From Echinarachnius parma (lineage: Eukaryota > Echinodermata > Echinoidea > Clypeasteroida > Echinarachniidae), in assembly GCA_037951105.1 (NCBI GenBank), contig JBAMJV010004328.1, positions 56,001 through 120,000 of the forward strand: DNA of 64,000 nucleotides. The letters are read 5' to 3'. Positions 45,249 through 57,512 of the stretch are shown in pieces. The notes beneath the pieces were generated by a model that was given only the letters and a program-made list of their open reading frames with translations, was not told where the DNA came from and did no database searches. The position numbers and the translations under genes were made by a program. How positions within the stretch are numbered: the stretch's first letter is position 1; every line of letters starts with the position of its first letter.

Positions 45249-45779
45249 GTGAGATTGTACTGTAAGTGTAACTTGTTTCGTGCACTGCATATTATTGCTT
45301 CAATCATACTCTGTTCAGATGGCAACTATCACGTACAAATCACATTCGCAATTTATTTAACAAAAGTGAATTGTGTAGAACAAAGTACATATAGAATGCA
45401 CGTGTTGGCACGTTTCGGATACCTGTCACTCATGCATTGTCTACACATAGCCTGCTACACAAAGTAGTATGGTGATGTGACTAATGACAATATCTGTTTC
45501 ATACATGTATGTGCCTGCATGTCTTCTTATTATATTAGCACTCCTGCACTCGGGCCAGGGGAATATATATTTATTTTTGGTTTCTAATGTTACCAATGGT
45601 TTATTCTTCATCTGTAGACCCATGTCCATGAACAATTAATATTATTATCATGAATGATGTTTTTTCAAATTATACAATTTTCTGGAAACTAGAGTCTAGT
45701 CTCTAGACTAGACCTGTCACCTAGTATTACTTTTTATTTTATTTTAAAGGTTACTATTTTGGGATGGAGGTTCCGTCCA

Positions 45780-46149
45780 CATCTACAAAGTATATGGTCC
45801 ACTTAGGTGGACCATTTACACGCAATATATGGTAATACACGGGAGATTACCATACTGCCTATTCATACACTGTACCGTTCATCAGTTGAACGTTGTGTGT
45901 TAGGATGCATCGGTAATGAAAACAGACGGGAAATAATCGTTTTTTTTTCTACATTTTGCAATCTTCAAAACAACAAAGTTGGTAATTATTATCAAAGTAT
46001 ATGACTTAGGGATCACATAAACAAAAGTTGTTTTCATTTGCTGGTAAATTTAGGGAGAAATCGGCCGACAAAAATCGTTTATGTTTTGGATAGTGCAGCA
46101 GGCAGAAGAGGTGATCTCCACACAATGCTACTGTAATGTACCTATGTGT
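45780..46149. mobile_element. 370-bp insertion with 11-bp target duplication
   Basis: GGTTCCGTCCA flanks both sides (45769-45779, 46150-46160); the empty site is at 31168-31180 in the paralogous block. No inverted termini, no poly(A) tail. It is absent from unit C, so it is younger than the C/D duplication. The class is not recognised. Confidence 0.6.
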
Positions 46150-46440
46150 GGTTCCGTCCAATGTCTGGTGTCTTATTCTAATAATTTATGAATTTGTACA
46201 TTTTAAAGCAATTTTGGACAAATTTGATTTGATTTGATTTTCTAGATGTGGTGCACAAGCTTGCTTGTAAATTTTAACAAATGCACTTGAGTTAAGTTAT
46301 CGATCAGATTCACTTTTATACAACCATGATGCAGTTTAATAAACCTGAACACTAACCCTTAACCTAATCCGAACCTGATCATTGTATTCTAATTAAAACA
46401 AATTTGGTAAATATTTATTACAGTTGATTACTAAACACTA

Positions 46441-47232
46441 TGGCCCGTATTCTGAAGTCGTGTCTAAGTGCTGTTTAACTAAACAGTTGTCTAAGTCCTG
46501 TCTAAGTCCTGTCTAACTTTAGTCACGAAGTCGTGACTAACTTTTTCGTATTCTGAAGTCGTGATTAAGTCAAGTTAAACACGAAGTCCTGTTTAACTTT
46601 ATACGACTGCGAGGGGTTGTTTAAGTGCTGTTTAAGAGCGCGATTCTGCTGCTTTGCAACCTACAGCATACTCTCCTGAACTCTACCGGGAAGTTGCGGT
46701 GGAGGATAACTGTACGTGCACCCTCAACATTTCAAATAAGAATTGCAGGATTTTTTCACTTGTTGCCCTATCATTTGTTTCGATAATATCAACTAACCTT
46801 ATCGTCTGGTGACGTCTTGTAAATTCCTTGGTCCAAAGTGAAATATCCAGCTTGTAAGAGATTTTTTTTCTGCGTGAATTTTAACTTTGATCAGCCGAAA
46901 ACTCTGTGCAATTTATACGATTGCGATCAGCGATACGGTATCGGCGATATATGCAATCGATAGCGTGAATTGCGCATGCGCAATCTGCTTATCGTCTGCT
47001 GCGGCAAGCTAGCGCAAGTGCGTAATAGCGGGAAGACGTCACAAATGCCTACAGAGCATGCGCGAAAGTCCTGTTTAGAGTTAAACTTGGTCACGACTTA
47101 GACACGACTTCAGAATACGAAATTTAGTTAGACAGGACTTAGACACGACCTCGTGTTTAAGTCCTGTCTAACTGAACAGTTGTTTAACTTTAGTCATGAC
47201 TAAGTTAGACACAACTTCAGAATACCGGCCTA
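46441..47232. mobile_element. TA-flanked foldback element, unit D
   Basis: Same insertion as 31447-32237; TA at 46439-46440 and 47233-47234. Confidence 0.75.
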
Positions 47233-47616
47233 TAACTTCAACTGTCTGGCTTTGTAGCGGACTGTTCAAAATGCCCATATTGGCTGTGTTTATGCATGAT
47301 CAGTCTCAGTTTGGTTTGCAAACAAAAGGTTTCAAAATATGGTTATTTTTGTAGGCAAATTTGTACCCATTTTTGTGTTAAAAAGGGTATAATTTGTCAA
47401 TAATGCTGCAAATATGGGTAATTTGTTTACCTCGTGAAAGATCATAAACGTGTTAAAATGTAGGCCTGCATCTTTGAATATGAAGTGAGACTACTGGGTC
47501 AAAGTGCTTTTCTAACGTTTTTGCTCGTTCCCTACATGGTCATATGAAATACATGTATCATGAAACCTTCACCTTCACTCAATTGATATATCAGACTACA
47601 ACACATTTAATGCATA

Positions 47617-49559
47617 TGTCGTGGTACGGTTAGATGAGGCCGAAGGATACACAGAAGACGTTTGTTAAGTGTTCTCTGGTCATTTATTTCTCGGCCACAG
47701 AATCTATGTGTTGAGTTCTCGCAGAACAGAAAACCCCAAGGTCTACAGCAAACCCACTGAAGCCCTCAACTACAGTCCAGGAAGACACCAAGCAGCCATC
47801 TACCTACTCGGCAATCACAGCAGCGAACTGAAGAACTGCAAGTGCAAGTCCTCCTGCTCTGTCAAATAGCTGCAAAACCACTCTTCAGCAAAAGGTAAAA
47901 CTAAGGCTGAGTCGGTTCGGTCGATCACACCGGTTACCGACCGTTTCAATCGGGACCCGGTTTCGTTTTTACGGAAACGGTGCCCCAAATAAAAAAAAAA
48001 TAACATAAAAATGTTTTAAAAGAAATTAAAGGGATCTAGTAACTTTGTTGACATGTGCAAAAAGTGATGAAGAGTTGATGCAATGTATAGTGTTGTTATC
48101 TCATATGTCAACAGGGTATTGTGTGAAAATTTCAAGTCAAATGGACATTGCATGGCCAAGTAATGAGCGAAAATGCAAAGTGATATTGGGTGATATTCAC
48201 TAACTCACTGCATTCACTTTGTACAGGGATGAAAAACTCGCCCGGAGTTTTTCTTATCTGAATACTTCAATCGTACATATCTTTGTAACGAAAGGGAAAT
48301 TTGAAAAACCGAAACCTGTCCCATGATTTTATTATTAATACGAATACAACAAGGTATGAGGGAACCGCTAGATCAAAAATTTTATTTTGAGGATTTGGAC
48401 AATGTTACTAAGTCCATTTAAGATTATCACTTAATTGTAGCGGAATTCAAATAAAAACGGGGCAATCAATATCATTTACTTTAAAGAGTGGTTATTTTTC
48501 GAGAAATTCTTGGTTCGTTACTTCGTTTGACAGTCAGAAATTGAACAGGAAGCGCAAAATTGCTAGTCATTGAACGCTATTGCCTACGGATGTTCACACA
48601 AAGTTAGGCCGACACTCCCGGGGAGTGTATGTATGTTCAAGCTGATGAGCCAGTGCATTCAAAAAGTGGCTCAAAGTACGTATTTCGGTAATTTATACCA
48701 TTTTAAAATGTTTTGATATTCTACTTACATGATTCTATGGCGTTTGAAAGCTGAACAGAACAAAAAATAAGCCCCGAAACAATGAAAAAAACTGTGCAAA
48801 TTATCGGGAAATTTTGATCGCAGCGGTGCACCGCGATGCTAGCTGGCCGACTGAAGTTAGCGTGCGTGCCGCGCCGGGAACTGAAGTTAGCTAGCATATC
48901 ATATAGCATGCACTCGCGATATCGGGACCCGAAAACCTGCTGCTAACTTCAACCTTCGATTTTAGCGGCTTGTTTCAGCTTGGCGCGATGCTGAACAAAC
49001 GATCGATTTCTAGGTCCAATTTACTTCGGAAAAAATACTTTTCTTGCGAAACGTGAGTTAATTCTGGATAGTCTGTAACTATTTTCCCGTAAAGATTGAT
49101 ATGTAAATCCATAAAAGCGTCAATATTTGTAATGTTATTTGCATATAAAAAGAGCAATATAAAGCCCCAAACAGTGCATTTTTGCCGATGCTTGCACGAT
49201 TGCGTGATTTTACCGGTCCGAGTTTCGACGGCAAAAATTTATCGGGATACCGGTTCCCAACCGGTTACAGTTTATCGGGACCCGGTTCCTAATATATCCC
49301 GGTTCCTAAACGGAAGACTCGGAACACAGCAACAAAACGCGCCCCAACCTTTGACGTGCCAAATGTGCTTCTCCCTGATTTCACTATTCTTACACATGTG
49401 CATTACAACATTAGCGTGGGCGGCGTATCTAAGTGCAACATGTGTTATAAACTAATTTGCATAATCGGAATCGAGTGTGACAAGTGAAATTAACTACTTT
49501 ACATATTCGGACAAGTCCGTGATTTACATAAAATATTTAAGCTAGTCCACATTCCCACA
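47617..49559 (-). mobile_element. Solo LTR with nested elements, unit D
   Basis: Same insertion as 32624-33996, flanked by CATA (47613-47616, 49560-49563). It is longer because of the MITE at 48030-48417 and ~170 extra bases around 48861-49050 that copy C lacks. Confidence 0.55.
48030..48417. mobile_element. TTAA-flanked MITE, AGGGATCTAGTAAC family, unit D only
   Basis: TTAA at 48026-48029 and 48418-48421. Unit C has the empty site GAAATTAAGATTATC at 33028-33042. Ends AGGGATCTAGTAAC and GTTACTAAGTCCAT. Confidence 0.8.
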
Positions 49560-49649
49560 CATATTTTCAACTTAGTTTTTGTAGAGCCACCGTAGGTGAT
49601 GGGAGACTTAAGGGATCCAAAATGCGTCCGTCTGTCCGCTGTCCGTCCG

Positions 49650-50490
49650 TGACACTTAAAATAAATTTGAATAACTGCATCTGTTTGTAACCAAACTTGA
49701 TGGTAGATGCCCTACATTGGCCTCCATTATATTCTGGGGTCAAAGGTCACATAAGTAGTTCAAGGTCATATGAGGGTCAATGTGAAGTTTTACCTGCAAG
49801 TGTCTATTAGGGTCGATAACTTTCTAACCCTGCATCTGTTTGTAACCAAACTTGATTGATAGATGCCCTTCATTGGCCTCCATGATATTCTGGGGTCAAA
49901 GGTCACATCAGTAGGTCAAAGGTCAAATGAGGGTCAATGTGAAGTTTTACCTGCAAGTGTCTATTAGGGTTGATAACTTTCCAACCCTGCATCTGTTTGT
50001 AACCAAACTTGATTGGTAGATGCCCTACATTGGCCTCCATGATATTCTGGGGTCAAAGGTCACATAAGTAGGTCAAAGGTCAAATGAGGGTCAATGTGAA
50101 GTTTTACCTGCAAGTGTCTATTAGGGTTGATAACTTTCTAACCCTGCATCTGTTTGTAACGAAACTTGATTGGTAGATGCCCTTCATTGGCCTCAATGAT
50201 ATTCTGGGGTCAAAGGTCACATTTGTAGATCAAAGGTCAAATGAGGGTCAATGTGAAGTTTTACCTGCAAGTGTCTATAAGGGTTGATAACTTTCCAACC
50301 CTGCATCTGTTTTTAACCAAACTTGATTGGTAGATGCCCTACATTGGCCTCCATGATATTCTGGGGTCAAAGGTCACATAAGTAGGTCAAAGGTCAAATG
50401 AGGGTCAATGTGAAATTTTACCTGCAAGAGTTTATTAGGGTTGATAACTTTCCAACCCTGCATCCGTTTGTAACCAAACTTGATTGGTAG
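49650..50490. repeat. 157-bp DR1-type satellite, unit D
   Basis: Five units, near-identical to 34080-34927, split by the hAT-like element and resuming at 53938. Confidence 0.85.
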
Positions 50491-51191
50491 TAGGGTGTTC
50501 AGAGTGATGACGTAGTGAGTTCACATTCGCGAGCGAGAGCGAAAGTGTGTAGTAATCTGTGTGTGTCTTTCGATTACTACGTAAACTCCGTAGCCACACA
50601 CAACTTCGCACTCAAAATCACGGAACGGTGCGACGGCACCGCAATATCGTACTTTTCGGAAAACATCGCTAAAACTTCTCCTCCTTTCTCCTCCCTTCCG
50701 GGCTTTATCTTTCTTGAAACAAATTATCCGAATACACCCGATTGAAGCCGACAAAGTGCCCTTCATGCCGATGTAAGCTAAGTTTTTGTAGCTCAAAGAG
50801 AACTGACAAAAAAATGCCATAACGTTTTAAAAGCTACGATTACATCATTTTCCCGTAATCTGCACCCAACTTAGCTTAGTAAGTATGAAAATATAAAGTC
50901 TGCTTATTTTGAAAATGTATTGGTTGTCGATATTTTATCAAATTTGAAGCCCGGAAAATACAATTAGTAAGGCCCGATTCTTAAAAAAATTGATCGAATT
51001 TGATCTCCGCCGTGAGCTGGCTTTGCGAGGACCGCTCGGGTTTAACATCGGACATATGGGCAACTACATTTCTCACGTAGGGGTGTTTATGTTATCTATC
51101 GCGGAAACGCGAACATATTTAAAAATTGTCCGCAAATCGAGGGTCTTTGACGTAATTTAATTAATTGGTAATCGTATATTTAATATCTTAA

Positions 51192-51739
51192 AGTCATACC
51201 TGTAAAGTGTCCAAATCCACGAAAATTACTTGGAGCTTCCTCGTTTCTCTTCTACCGTGTTGTTTAGCTTATGGTAAGAGAAGAATAAAATAGGGTTTGA
51301 TTTTTTCAAATGTCCCTTTAGTATGAAGATAATTATCATTGAAAATCATTATTTGAAAAGCGTTAATCAACGCAATTGAAAAAAAGTACAATTGTTGTAG
51401 CTAAACGCGTCCGCATTGCAGCACGCGTGGGAACATTCCGGAGATTGAACTTTGAACCCAGCGAGCACAAATTCCATGAATTCTGTACTACGTCTGTAAT
51501 CATACACGGGTGCGAATATCTCAAACGGCTAATTATTACTGTGACAAAATGTATGGCAGACCATCAGTATTCGGTGATAAAATATGAACTCAATATTTGT
51601 TTTTTTTCACTAGGTAAACAGTGTTCGTTTTCTTTCAAACTTTCACAAATCTTTCAATTGTATTTTACAATGATATTGATATAGGATTGAAGTCTCAAAT
51701 GTCATTTTGTGCAATATCTGACACTTTACAGGTATCACT
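51192..51739. mobile_element. AGTCATACCTGTAAAG MITE, unit D (nested)
   Basis: TTAA at 51188-51191 and 51740-51743; counterpart of 35629-36175. Confidence 0.7.
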
Positions 51740-53114
51740 TTAAACTATATTTCAAAGCTTCGATGTAAAAAAATGTGAAAAACAACCCCAATATAAAGTA
51801 AAATTATTACCTAATGTCCAAGCAGTTATGGTACATTCCGGACCTACATGTGTAACAGTATCATTTTGACAGAATATTATCGAGTCAAACTCGATATTTT
51901 TTTAGTTTGTGAATATTTTGTAGGACTAAGACATCAGGGTACGTATTCAAATTGTAATCAAACTATTTTCCCATGTATGAACATCGCAAATAATATGATT
52001 TTAGGGGCTAAAACTCGATAATAGTTTTGCTTTTGACGTGATCACCTTCTCGAAAATCTCAGTCCCGTATGTACATTATTGTGTCGGTTAACTCCACTGT
52101 CTTACGAATGAATGTGAATTTGTCGGCTATTTCTTCTTCTTCGTTCAATAAAGTGTAGCTTTAGACTTGAATATTACGCATTTACTGGATAATAAAGAAA
52201 TGCTTAGGGCTTGAATATTTATTTTTCTTGTCCCTGATACTAATTTTTTAATCAATCGTATGCAGAAAAAGTAAAGGGATTTTTATTTTTTTAATAAATA
52301 CAAACGTTGCCATGCTACGCAACTGAACTCTGAAGTATAGATTTGTGTCGCAAGTTTGCGTCATGAATTTTGACTTTTGAAATGCGTCAGCCACGCTGAC
52401 TTGCAAACAAGTTGTGTATAATTCTTCAAAATATGGTTTAGAAAACTTGAGATGGGTTTTTTGTTTGTACTTTGTTCACAAAGTTTAGATCGCCTTTGTT
52501 ATTTTTCTTATAAAAAATCAATTTGTTCTGATTTTATGAATCTGTCGAGACGATGCACCTCCCCTCTTTTCATTTGATGGGAAACAACCAAAATATCAAA
52601 ACAAATGTATTGCGATTTAATTAAGCATGTCAAAACACTTTCAACAAATAAACAATATGTTATAAAAGCTCAGTAAAATAATTCTTAAGAATCATGAATA
52701 TCAACCTTGAGTTTAAAGTGGGGGACAAATCAAAGCAACATTTGCAATTACATAAAAAAAGAATTATAAAGTGAAACAAGAACAAATAAATATGCAACAG
52801 TGAATACGAAATAAACAAAAGAAAATAAAACGAATCAAGGAGAACATTGACACAATCCTTGTCATTATTAAGCATTAAAATAGATGTAACAAACAAAGTT
52901 CATAAAAAGATAACGAAAACATATATATGCATTAAATTTGACGGTTTTATATTATATAAGATGTCTGTTTGTGTGGGTTTCTTCTGTGTGTGTGTGTGTT
53001 CATGTGTCACTGCCACTATAAATAAGTATACTCCTGTGTGAATGTTGTTGAAGTCTGATAATCATAATGAAATTAAGAAGACAAAACCGTTAGAAATATG
53101 AATGTTATTTGAGA

Positions 53115-53250
53115 CCAAACAATAACAGACAAAGAAAAACAATATAAAACAAAGAAAAACAATTTAAATCAAAGAAAAAACAATATAGAACAAAAGAAAA
53201 AACAATATAGAACAAAAGAAAAAAACAATATAGAACAAAAGAAATACATT
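53115..53250. repeat. A-rich ~22-bp tandem repeat, unit D
   Basis: Counterpart of 37490-37625. Confidence 0.75.
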
Positions 53251-54154
53251 CAAACCACTTGTTCTTGAGTCATATTAACTTGATTACCTGTTTGATATCC
53301 AAGAAGTAAAAGAAAAAATAATACATGATTTATAAAACATTATTTTTTGTATGTTACGCAAAAACAATACAATACATTAACAAATCATAAAACAAAGAAA
53401 AACATTAGATGGGTAACTATTTAGTAATCAATTACATAATATACTTAAATCTATGATATTAAACTACTTGATTGGCAAAAACTGAGTGCATTTTGCCCGT
53501 TCCATTCATGAGATATGAACATTTATGTTTATTATGCATAAAATTGCATAAATTTGCATATTTATTATGTTATTATTTGGTTTAAAAATATGTATAGCAA
53601 TCAGAACTGTTCTGCCAACATCCATGCAAAATTTCATTGTAATTAGAATCTGCATCCCAGAGATATTCACATATGTTTCAAACATGATTATGCCAAATCC
53701 CTATGCATAGAGTACCCAAACGGTGCCATCTCTAAAACAATAGAAATAAAAGATTTTATCACGTGACCAATGTGGAAATTTTCCCTCAAAAATAATTCTT
53801 TAAAAAATCATAACTCTTAAACGCTTCAACCGATTTTCAAAATTTCAACTGTATTATTCTTCTAAAATCACACTTTATCAATCTGTGAAAGAAATTAAGC
53901 CTTGCCTATGAACGAAAAAAATCACCTGAACACCCTATTGGTAGGTGCCCTATATTGGCCACCATGATATACTGGGGTCAAAGGTCAAATGAGGGTCACT
54001 TGCGCGCAAGTGGGCGAGACACTTTATGGCTATCGCCTTGTTTATCACTAGATCCCTTTCAATGACGTTTCCAATGCACATGAACCAATACATGAATGCA
54101 ACATTTATATTGATCAAATCGTTGATTCTCTCCTCCTTTTGCAACCTCCTACAG

Positions 54155-54178
54155 ATGATCTCCTCCATGCAGCATTGA
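54155..54178 (+). other. Splice acceptor and leader ORF, gene D
   Basis: CTCCTACAG ends at 54154; the ORF reads MISSMQH then TGA, in frame with gene D. Confidence 0.45.
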
Positions 54179-54187
54179 TGCGTAACC

Positions 54188-56104
54188 ATGGCTTCAACCT
54201 CTACAGGATGTCCCAATAGCAGGAAGGAGAAGGGTGCAGGCAGTGCAAGGCGCAATGGAGTCAAACTGACGGCCCTTCTGAACAGTGGAGAGATAGAGAA
54301 GATCTGTGACTTGAAGGCATACGTTGCAAATTGTAAAGAAGGGATCAGGATTGATGCAAGATGCATACATGATGACAAGACCCCTCTGATGATTGCCTGT
54401 GAAAAGCTGCAGCCTGACAATGTGAAGTTTCTGCTTGCCCTTGGGGCAAATCCTAATGCTTTGTGTATTTTTGAACATACCCCCATGTACTATGCTTGCA
54501 GTCGGAAGAGGCCCATTCATCAATTTTGTGACCCGGAAGAGATTCGTAAATCGGAGAAGAAAATTGGGGAGCTTGAAGAAAGGATTAAGATCATCCAGCT
54601 ACTCCTGGAACATGGTGGCACCCTTGAGCATGGTGCTTTGTATGGTGAAGATACGCTCAATCCACCCTGCATAGCTGCTGTCAACGGCATGAAAGATGTA
54701 GTCCAATTCTTTGAGGCAGTGCACAACAATGTTGAGCAGCTTCCCAACATCGACCTTGTGAAGGCATACCAGCTTTTGGGCGTTTCCTTTTCCATCCTTG
54801 TTGGAAGTCAAGAATATGAGGCTGATTATGCTGCTGAAGCTCAAGCATGTTTCGACAAGGCAGATGAGCTGTATCGGGAGATACATTGGAAACCACCCCC
54901 AGATGCCAAAACAAAGTTTGAAGAATGTTTCCACAAGGAAGAAGGAGAATATGTAGGGCCTGATGGCACTAAACACCAAAGATATGACAAGAACACAAAT
55001 CTGCATGTGAGGGGCATGATCATAGGTGAACAATTCTTGCCAATTGAAGTAAAAAATTCACACTTTTGGGAAGAAGTCTTTGTTTTTGCTTTGGATGAGT
55101 TGTTTGTGCATGGAAGAGTCCAGACCGGCTTTACGATTCTACAATATGTCATTGATTTGGAGATGGGTAATTCTGTAACACCTGGGAAAACTCTGACAGC
55201 CCTTACAAATCATATCTTAGAAGCAGGGGCAGAGATATCAAGTGATGTAATGGAACTTGTATGTCAGCTGGTAGACATGTATTCAAACTGTCCAGAGTAC
55301 ACTGCTATCTCTATTCCACAAACTTTATCATCACTCACTGACATGCTAGTAGAAGTCAGCTGCTATAACAAAGAGGCAAGGCATGTGGACCTTCTTCTTC
55401 AAACAGTCAAGAAAATTGTCCAGGTTGGAAGGAGAAAAATGAAGCAAGCTAAGTTTTCGGTGACCCTGAAGACCCTTGAAGCTGTGACTGTGATCTTCGT
55501 CCTGGACATGGGTCCGGGCCAGACCAGATCTGGGGAAGCTCGATTGATTCGCGTCTTGAGTGAGCTGCTTGCGTGCGACCAGTGTGTATCCGCCAAGTCC
55601 ACAGCACACAATTCCGGAACTATGCTGCACATCCTGATGACCATCTCCTTTGTGGCTGTTCACATCCCTCACTTTGTTATCACGGTAGCAAAGCTTCTCG
55701 TCCGATATGGGTGCCCTATTGATGTGGAGAATGCCTCTGGTAGCACTGCAAAGGACACATTGGTTCATGTTTGGAGTTGTCACAGCCTAGATGTTAAAAT
55801 GCCAGCCGAGTATGCAGAACTGATGGAGCTCGTAAGCCCACCTTCCTCTCCGCTCTCTCTGGAAGAGCAGGCAGCGAGATGTATTCTCCGCAAGAGAATT
55901 GCATTTAAAGAGAGGCTTCCACCAACCATCTGTGCCCTCATCGATGAACAGAGAGTCATCAGCGACATCTCGGAGCTAGACCTTCCTGACAACTTTGAGG
56001 ATGACAAAGCATGCTTCTGCGAAAGAAATAGCCATGACTCTTGTCCTGTATTGTTTGCTGAAAAAATGATGCGAATATTTGCGATGCAAAATTTGCTCCG
56101 CTGA
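54188..56104 (+). CDS. FEM1-like ankyrin protein, copy D, with longer C-terminus
   Basis: 638 residues, one exon, same FEM1-like layout and predicted CUL2 receptor role. The BC box SLEEQAARCI (557-566) and CUL2 box LPPTICALI are intact. The first ~90 residues equal copy C. From about 54450 the sequence changes to a type nearer copy A (PIHQFCDPEEIRKSEKKI, GRVQTG, HIPHFVITV) but is the most diverged of the four, e.g. YEADYAAEAQ and WKPPPDAK around 210-235. After LDLP the other copies read EL and stop; D instead continues DNFEDDKACFCERNSHD and on to ...NLLR, 38 residues in all, because it has GACAAC where they have GAAC. The tail is Cys-containing and basic at its end. Poly(A) signals follow at 56756 and 56814. 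Confidence 0.8.
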   Translation: MASTSTGCPNSRKEKGAGSARRNGVKLTALLNSGEIEKICDLKAYVANCKEGIRIDARCIHDDKTPLMIACEKLQPDNVKFLLALGANPNALCIFEHTPMYYACSRKRPIHQFCDPEEIRKSEKKIGELEERIKIIQLLLEHGGTLEHGALYGEDTLNPPCIAAVNGMKDVVQFFEAVHNNVEQLPNIDLVKAYQLLGVSFSILVGSQEYEADYAAEAQACFDKADELYREIHWKPPPDAKTKFEECFHKEEGEYVGPDGTKHQRYDKNTNLHVRGMIIGEQFLPIEVKNSHFWEEVFVFALDELFVHGRVQTGFTILQYVIDLEMGNSVTPGKTLTALTNHILEAGAEISSDVMELVCQLVDMYSNCPEYTAISIPQTLSSLTDMLVEVSCYNKEARHVDLLLQTVKKIVQVGRRKMKQAKFSVTLKTLEAVTVIFVLDMGPGQTRSGEARLIRVLSELLACDQCVSAKSTAHNSGTMLHILMTISFVAVHIPHFVITVAKLLVRYGCPIDVENASGSTAKDTLVHVWSCHSLDVKMPAEYAELMELVSPPSSPLSLEEQAARCILRKRIAFKERLPPTICALIDEQRVISDISELDLPDNFEDDKACFCERNSHDSCPVLFAEKMMRIFAMQNLLR

Positions 56105-57058
56105 ACATTGCCATGAATGTCATCTGTTCCAGTGTCCAGACAGACAAAGGTTTTAGTTCTAGTGACTGCATTATCACTTGTTTGTGGCAATGGTAGACTT
56201 TGCTCTTGCAAAGAGATTTGTGTATGAAGGTCCAATGTGTACTAACTAGATTGCGATGCGGATGTAAGGTACAAAATTACCATCCAGAAAAATGTCCTTC
56301 ATGACATGAACAAGACTGTAGAACAAGCTTTGGAAACAAGTTATGCTTGCCAATGAGTTGTCAGACACATTGGTGGTGGGATTCACACTTCATTGCTTTC
56401 TGAACTATATTTGCCTTGTTTTCAACATACCCCGGTAGTTACACCAATTTATGATTTAGTTTAGGGCCATAGACACAGCATTGTTAGTGTTGCCCATTTA
56501 AAAATTTGGTCATACATGCCCCCATCAACTTTGGGATTATACATGAATGTGAAATTTAGCTGTTATAAAGTATTAGCAGCTTTTGAAATATTATGGAAAA
56601 CATGTTAATTTGCCCAACTAATTGATTGATGTTGGTGAGATATGGAAAAGATTTTAAAAAGCAAATTCAGAGACGAGTTGTAATCTTTGACAATGTTGGG
56701 CTACAAGCAAATATTTCAGTGTTTTTGTTCTGAGTAAGAAGTTTCCCAAATGTAAAATAAAAGTGAACGTCATTGCAGTATCAAAAACATCAAACCTTAT
56801 GAAATTATGCTACAATAAATGTAAGCTAGTATTGCTGTATTTGACTTTCCCCATTTTGTTTATTGTGTCACTTTACGTTACCCCATAGATAGACAAGCTG
56901 ATGAATTACATTTTGTACTACTTCATCCATGTCCCTATTGTGCTGTCATTTAATAACTTGCGGAATTAGTTGTGATGCCATGAACCAGTTTGGCAATGTA
57001 AAAGTTTGCAAATAATATAAAGCAAGTGTATTGAATAGATAGTGTGATGTTGCTTTAA
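56105..57058 (+). other. Gene D 3' region with poly(A) signals
   Basis: Diverged relative of the other 3' regions. AATAAA at 56756-56761 and 56814-56819 are the best poly(A) candidates. No further gene. Confidence 0.5.
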
Positions 57059-57508
57059 AGGGACAGGCCCTCTTTTATAAAACGTCTCAACAGTTTCCAG
57101 TTGACGGATGGGGATGAATGTAACACACACAAAAAAAATCAGAGATCGAACAGCCCTGTAATTTGGATTCTACGAATGAAAAAACAAATGCGTCCCTCCA
57201 TCAAACTATATATCGGTCAATAAAGGAGTTTAACGGATTTAGCGTAATATTACAACAATATTGTACTTATTATTGTAACGGTATTGTGAAGCCGACATTT
57301 GTAAAGGTTTGTCACGGAAAAGATCTCAAAAATAAAGAATATATAATTACATGTAGTCAGTTTAAGCGAGGTTTGGTTATTTTGTCTGGTATTCGCTCAG
57401 CTGTTGTTATCTGTGCGCGGGTCTCGTAGCTAGCGTGGGTTACGCATAGAGATATGGTACTCCGTGGGATCCGTGAGCGAATTTTGCTTGCAAAAGAGGG
57501 ATTGTCCC
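57059..57508. mobile_element. AGGGACTGTCCCT-family MITE, unit D
   Basis: TTAA at 57055-57058 and 57509-57512. An independent insertion of the family at 14586, and truncated internally relative to it. It abuts the next element, sharing one TTAA. Confidence 0.65.
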
Positions 57509-57512
57509 TTAA

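Larger units (their letters stand above)
50491..53937. mobile_element. hAT-like non-autonomous element, unit D
   Basis: Same insertion as 34928-38312, with TTGGTAG on both sides. It contains a ~60-bp segment near 53060-53115 that is missing in copy C. Confidence 0.7.
45389..54460 (+). repeat. Tandem block, near-copy of 30794-38850
   Basis: Leader of gene D plus ~270 coding bases, nearly identical to the leader and start of gene C. It shares the foldback, LTR, satellite and hAT-like insertions. D-only: 45780-46149, 48030-48417, and ~170 extra bases near 48861. Identity falls sharply inside gene D at about 54450. Confidence 0.85.

Noticed and set aside
45807-46004. ORF with a Cys pair (RCVLGC) suggesting a THAP-like fragment
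   Set aside because: It begins at GTG rather than ATG, lacks the later Cys/His pair, and other frames do not continue the domain.
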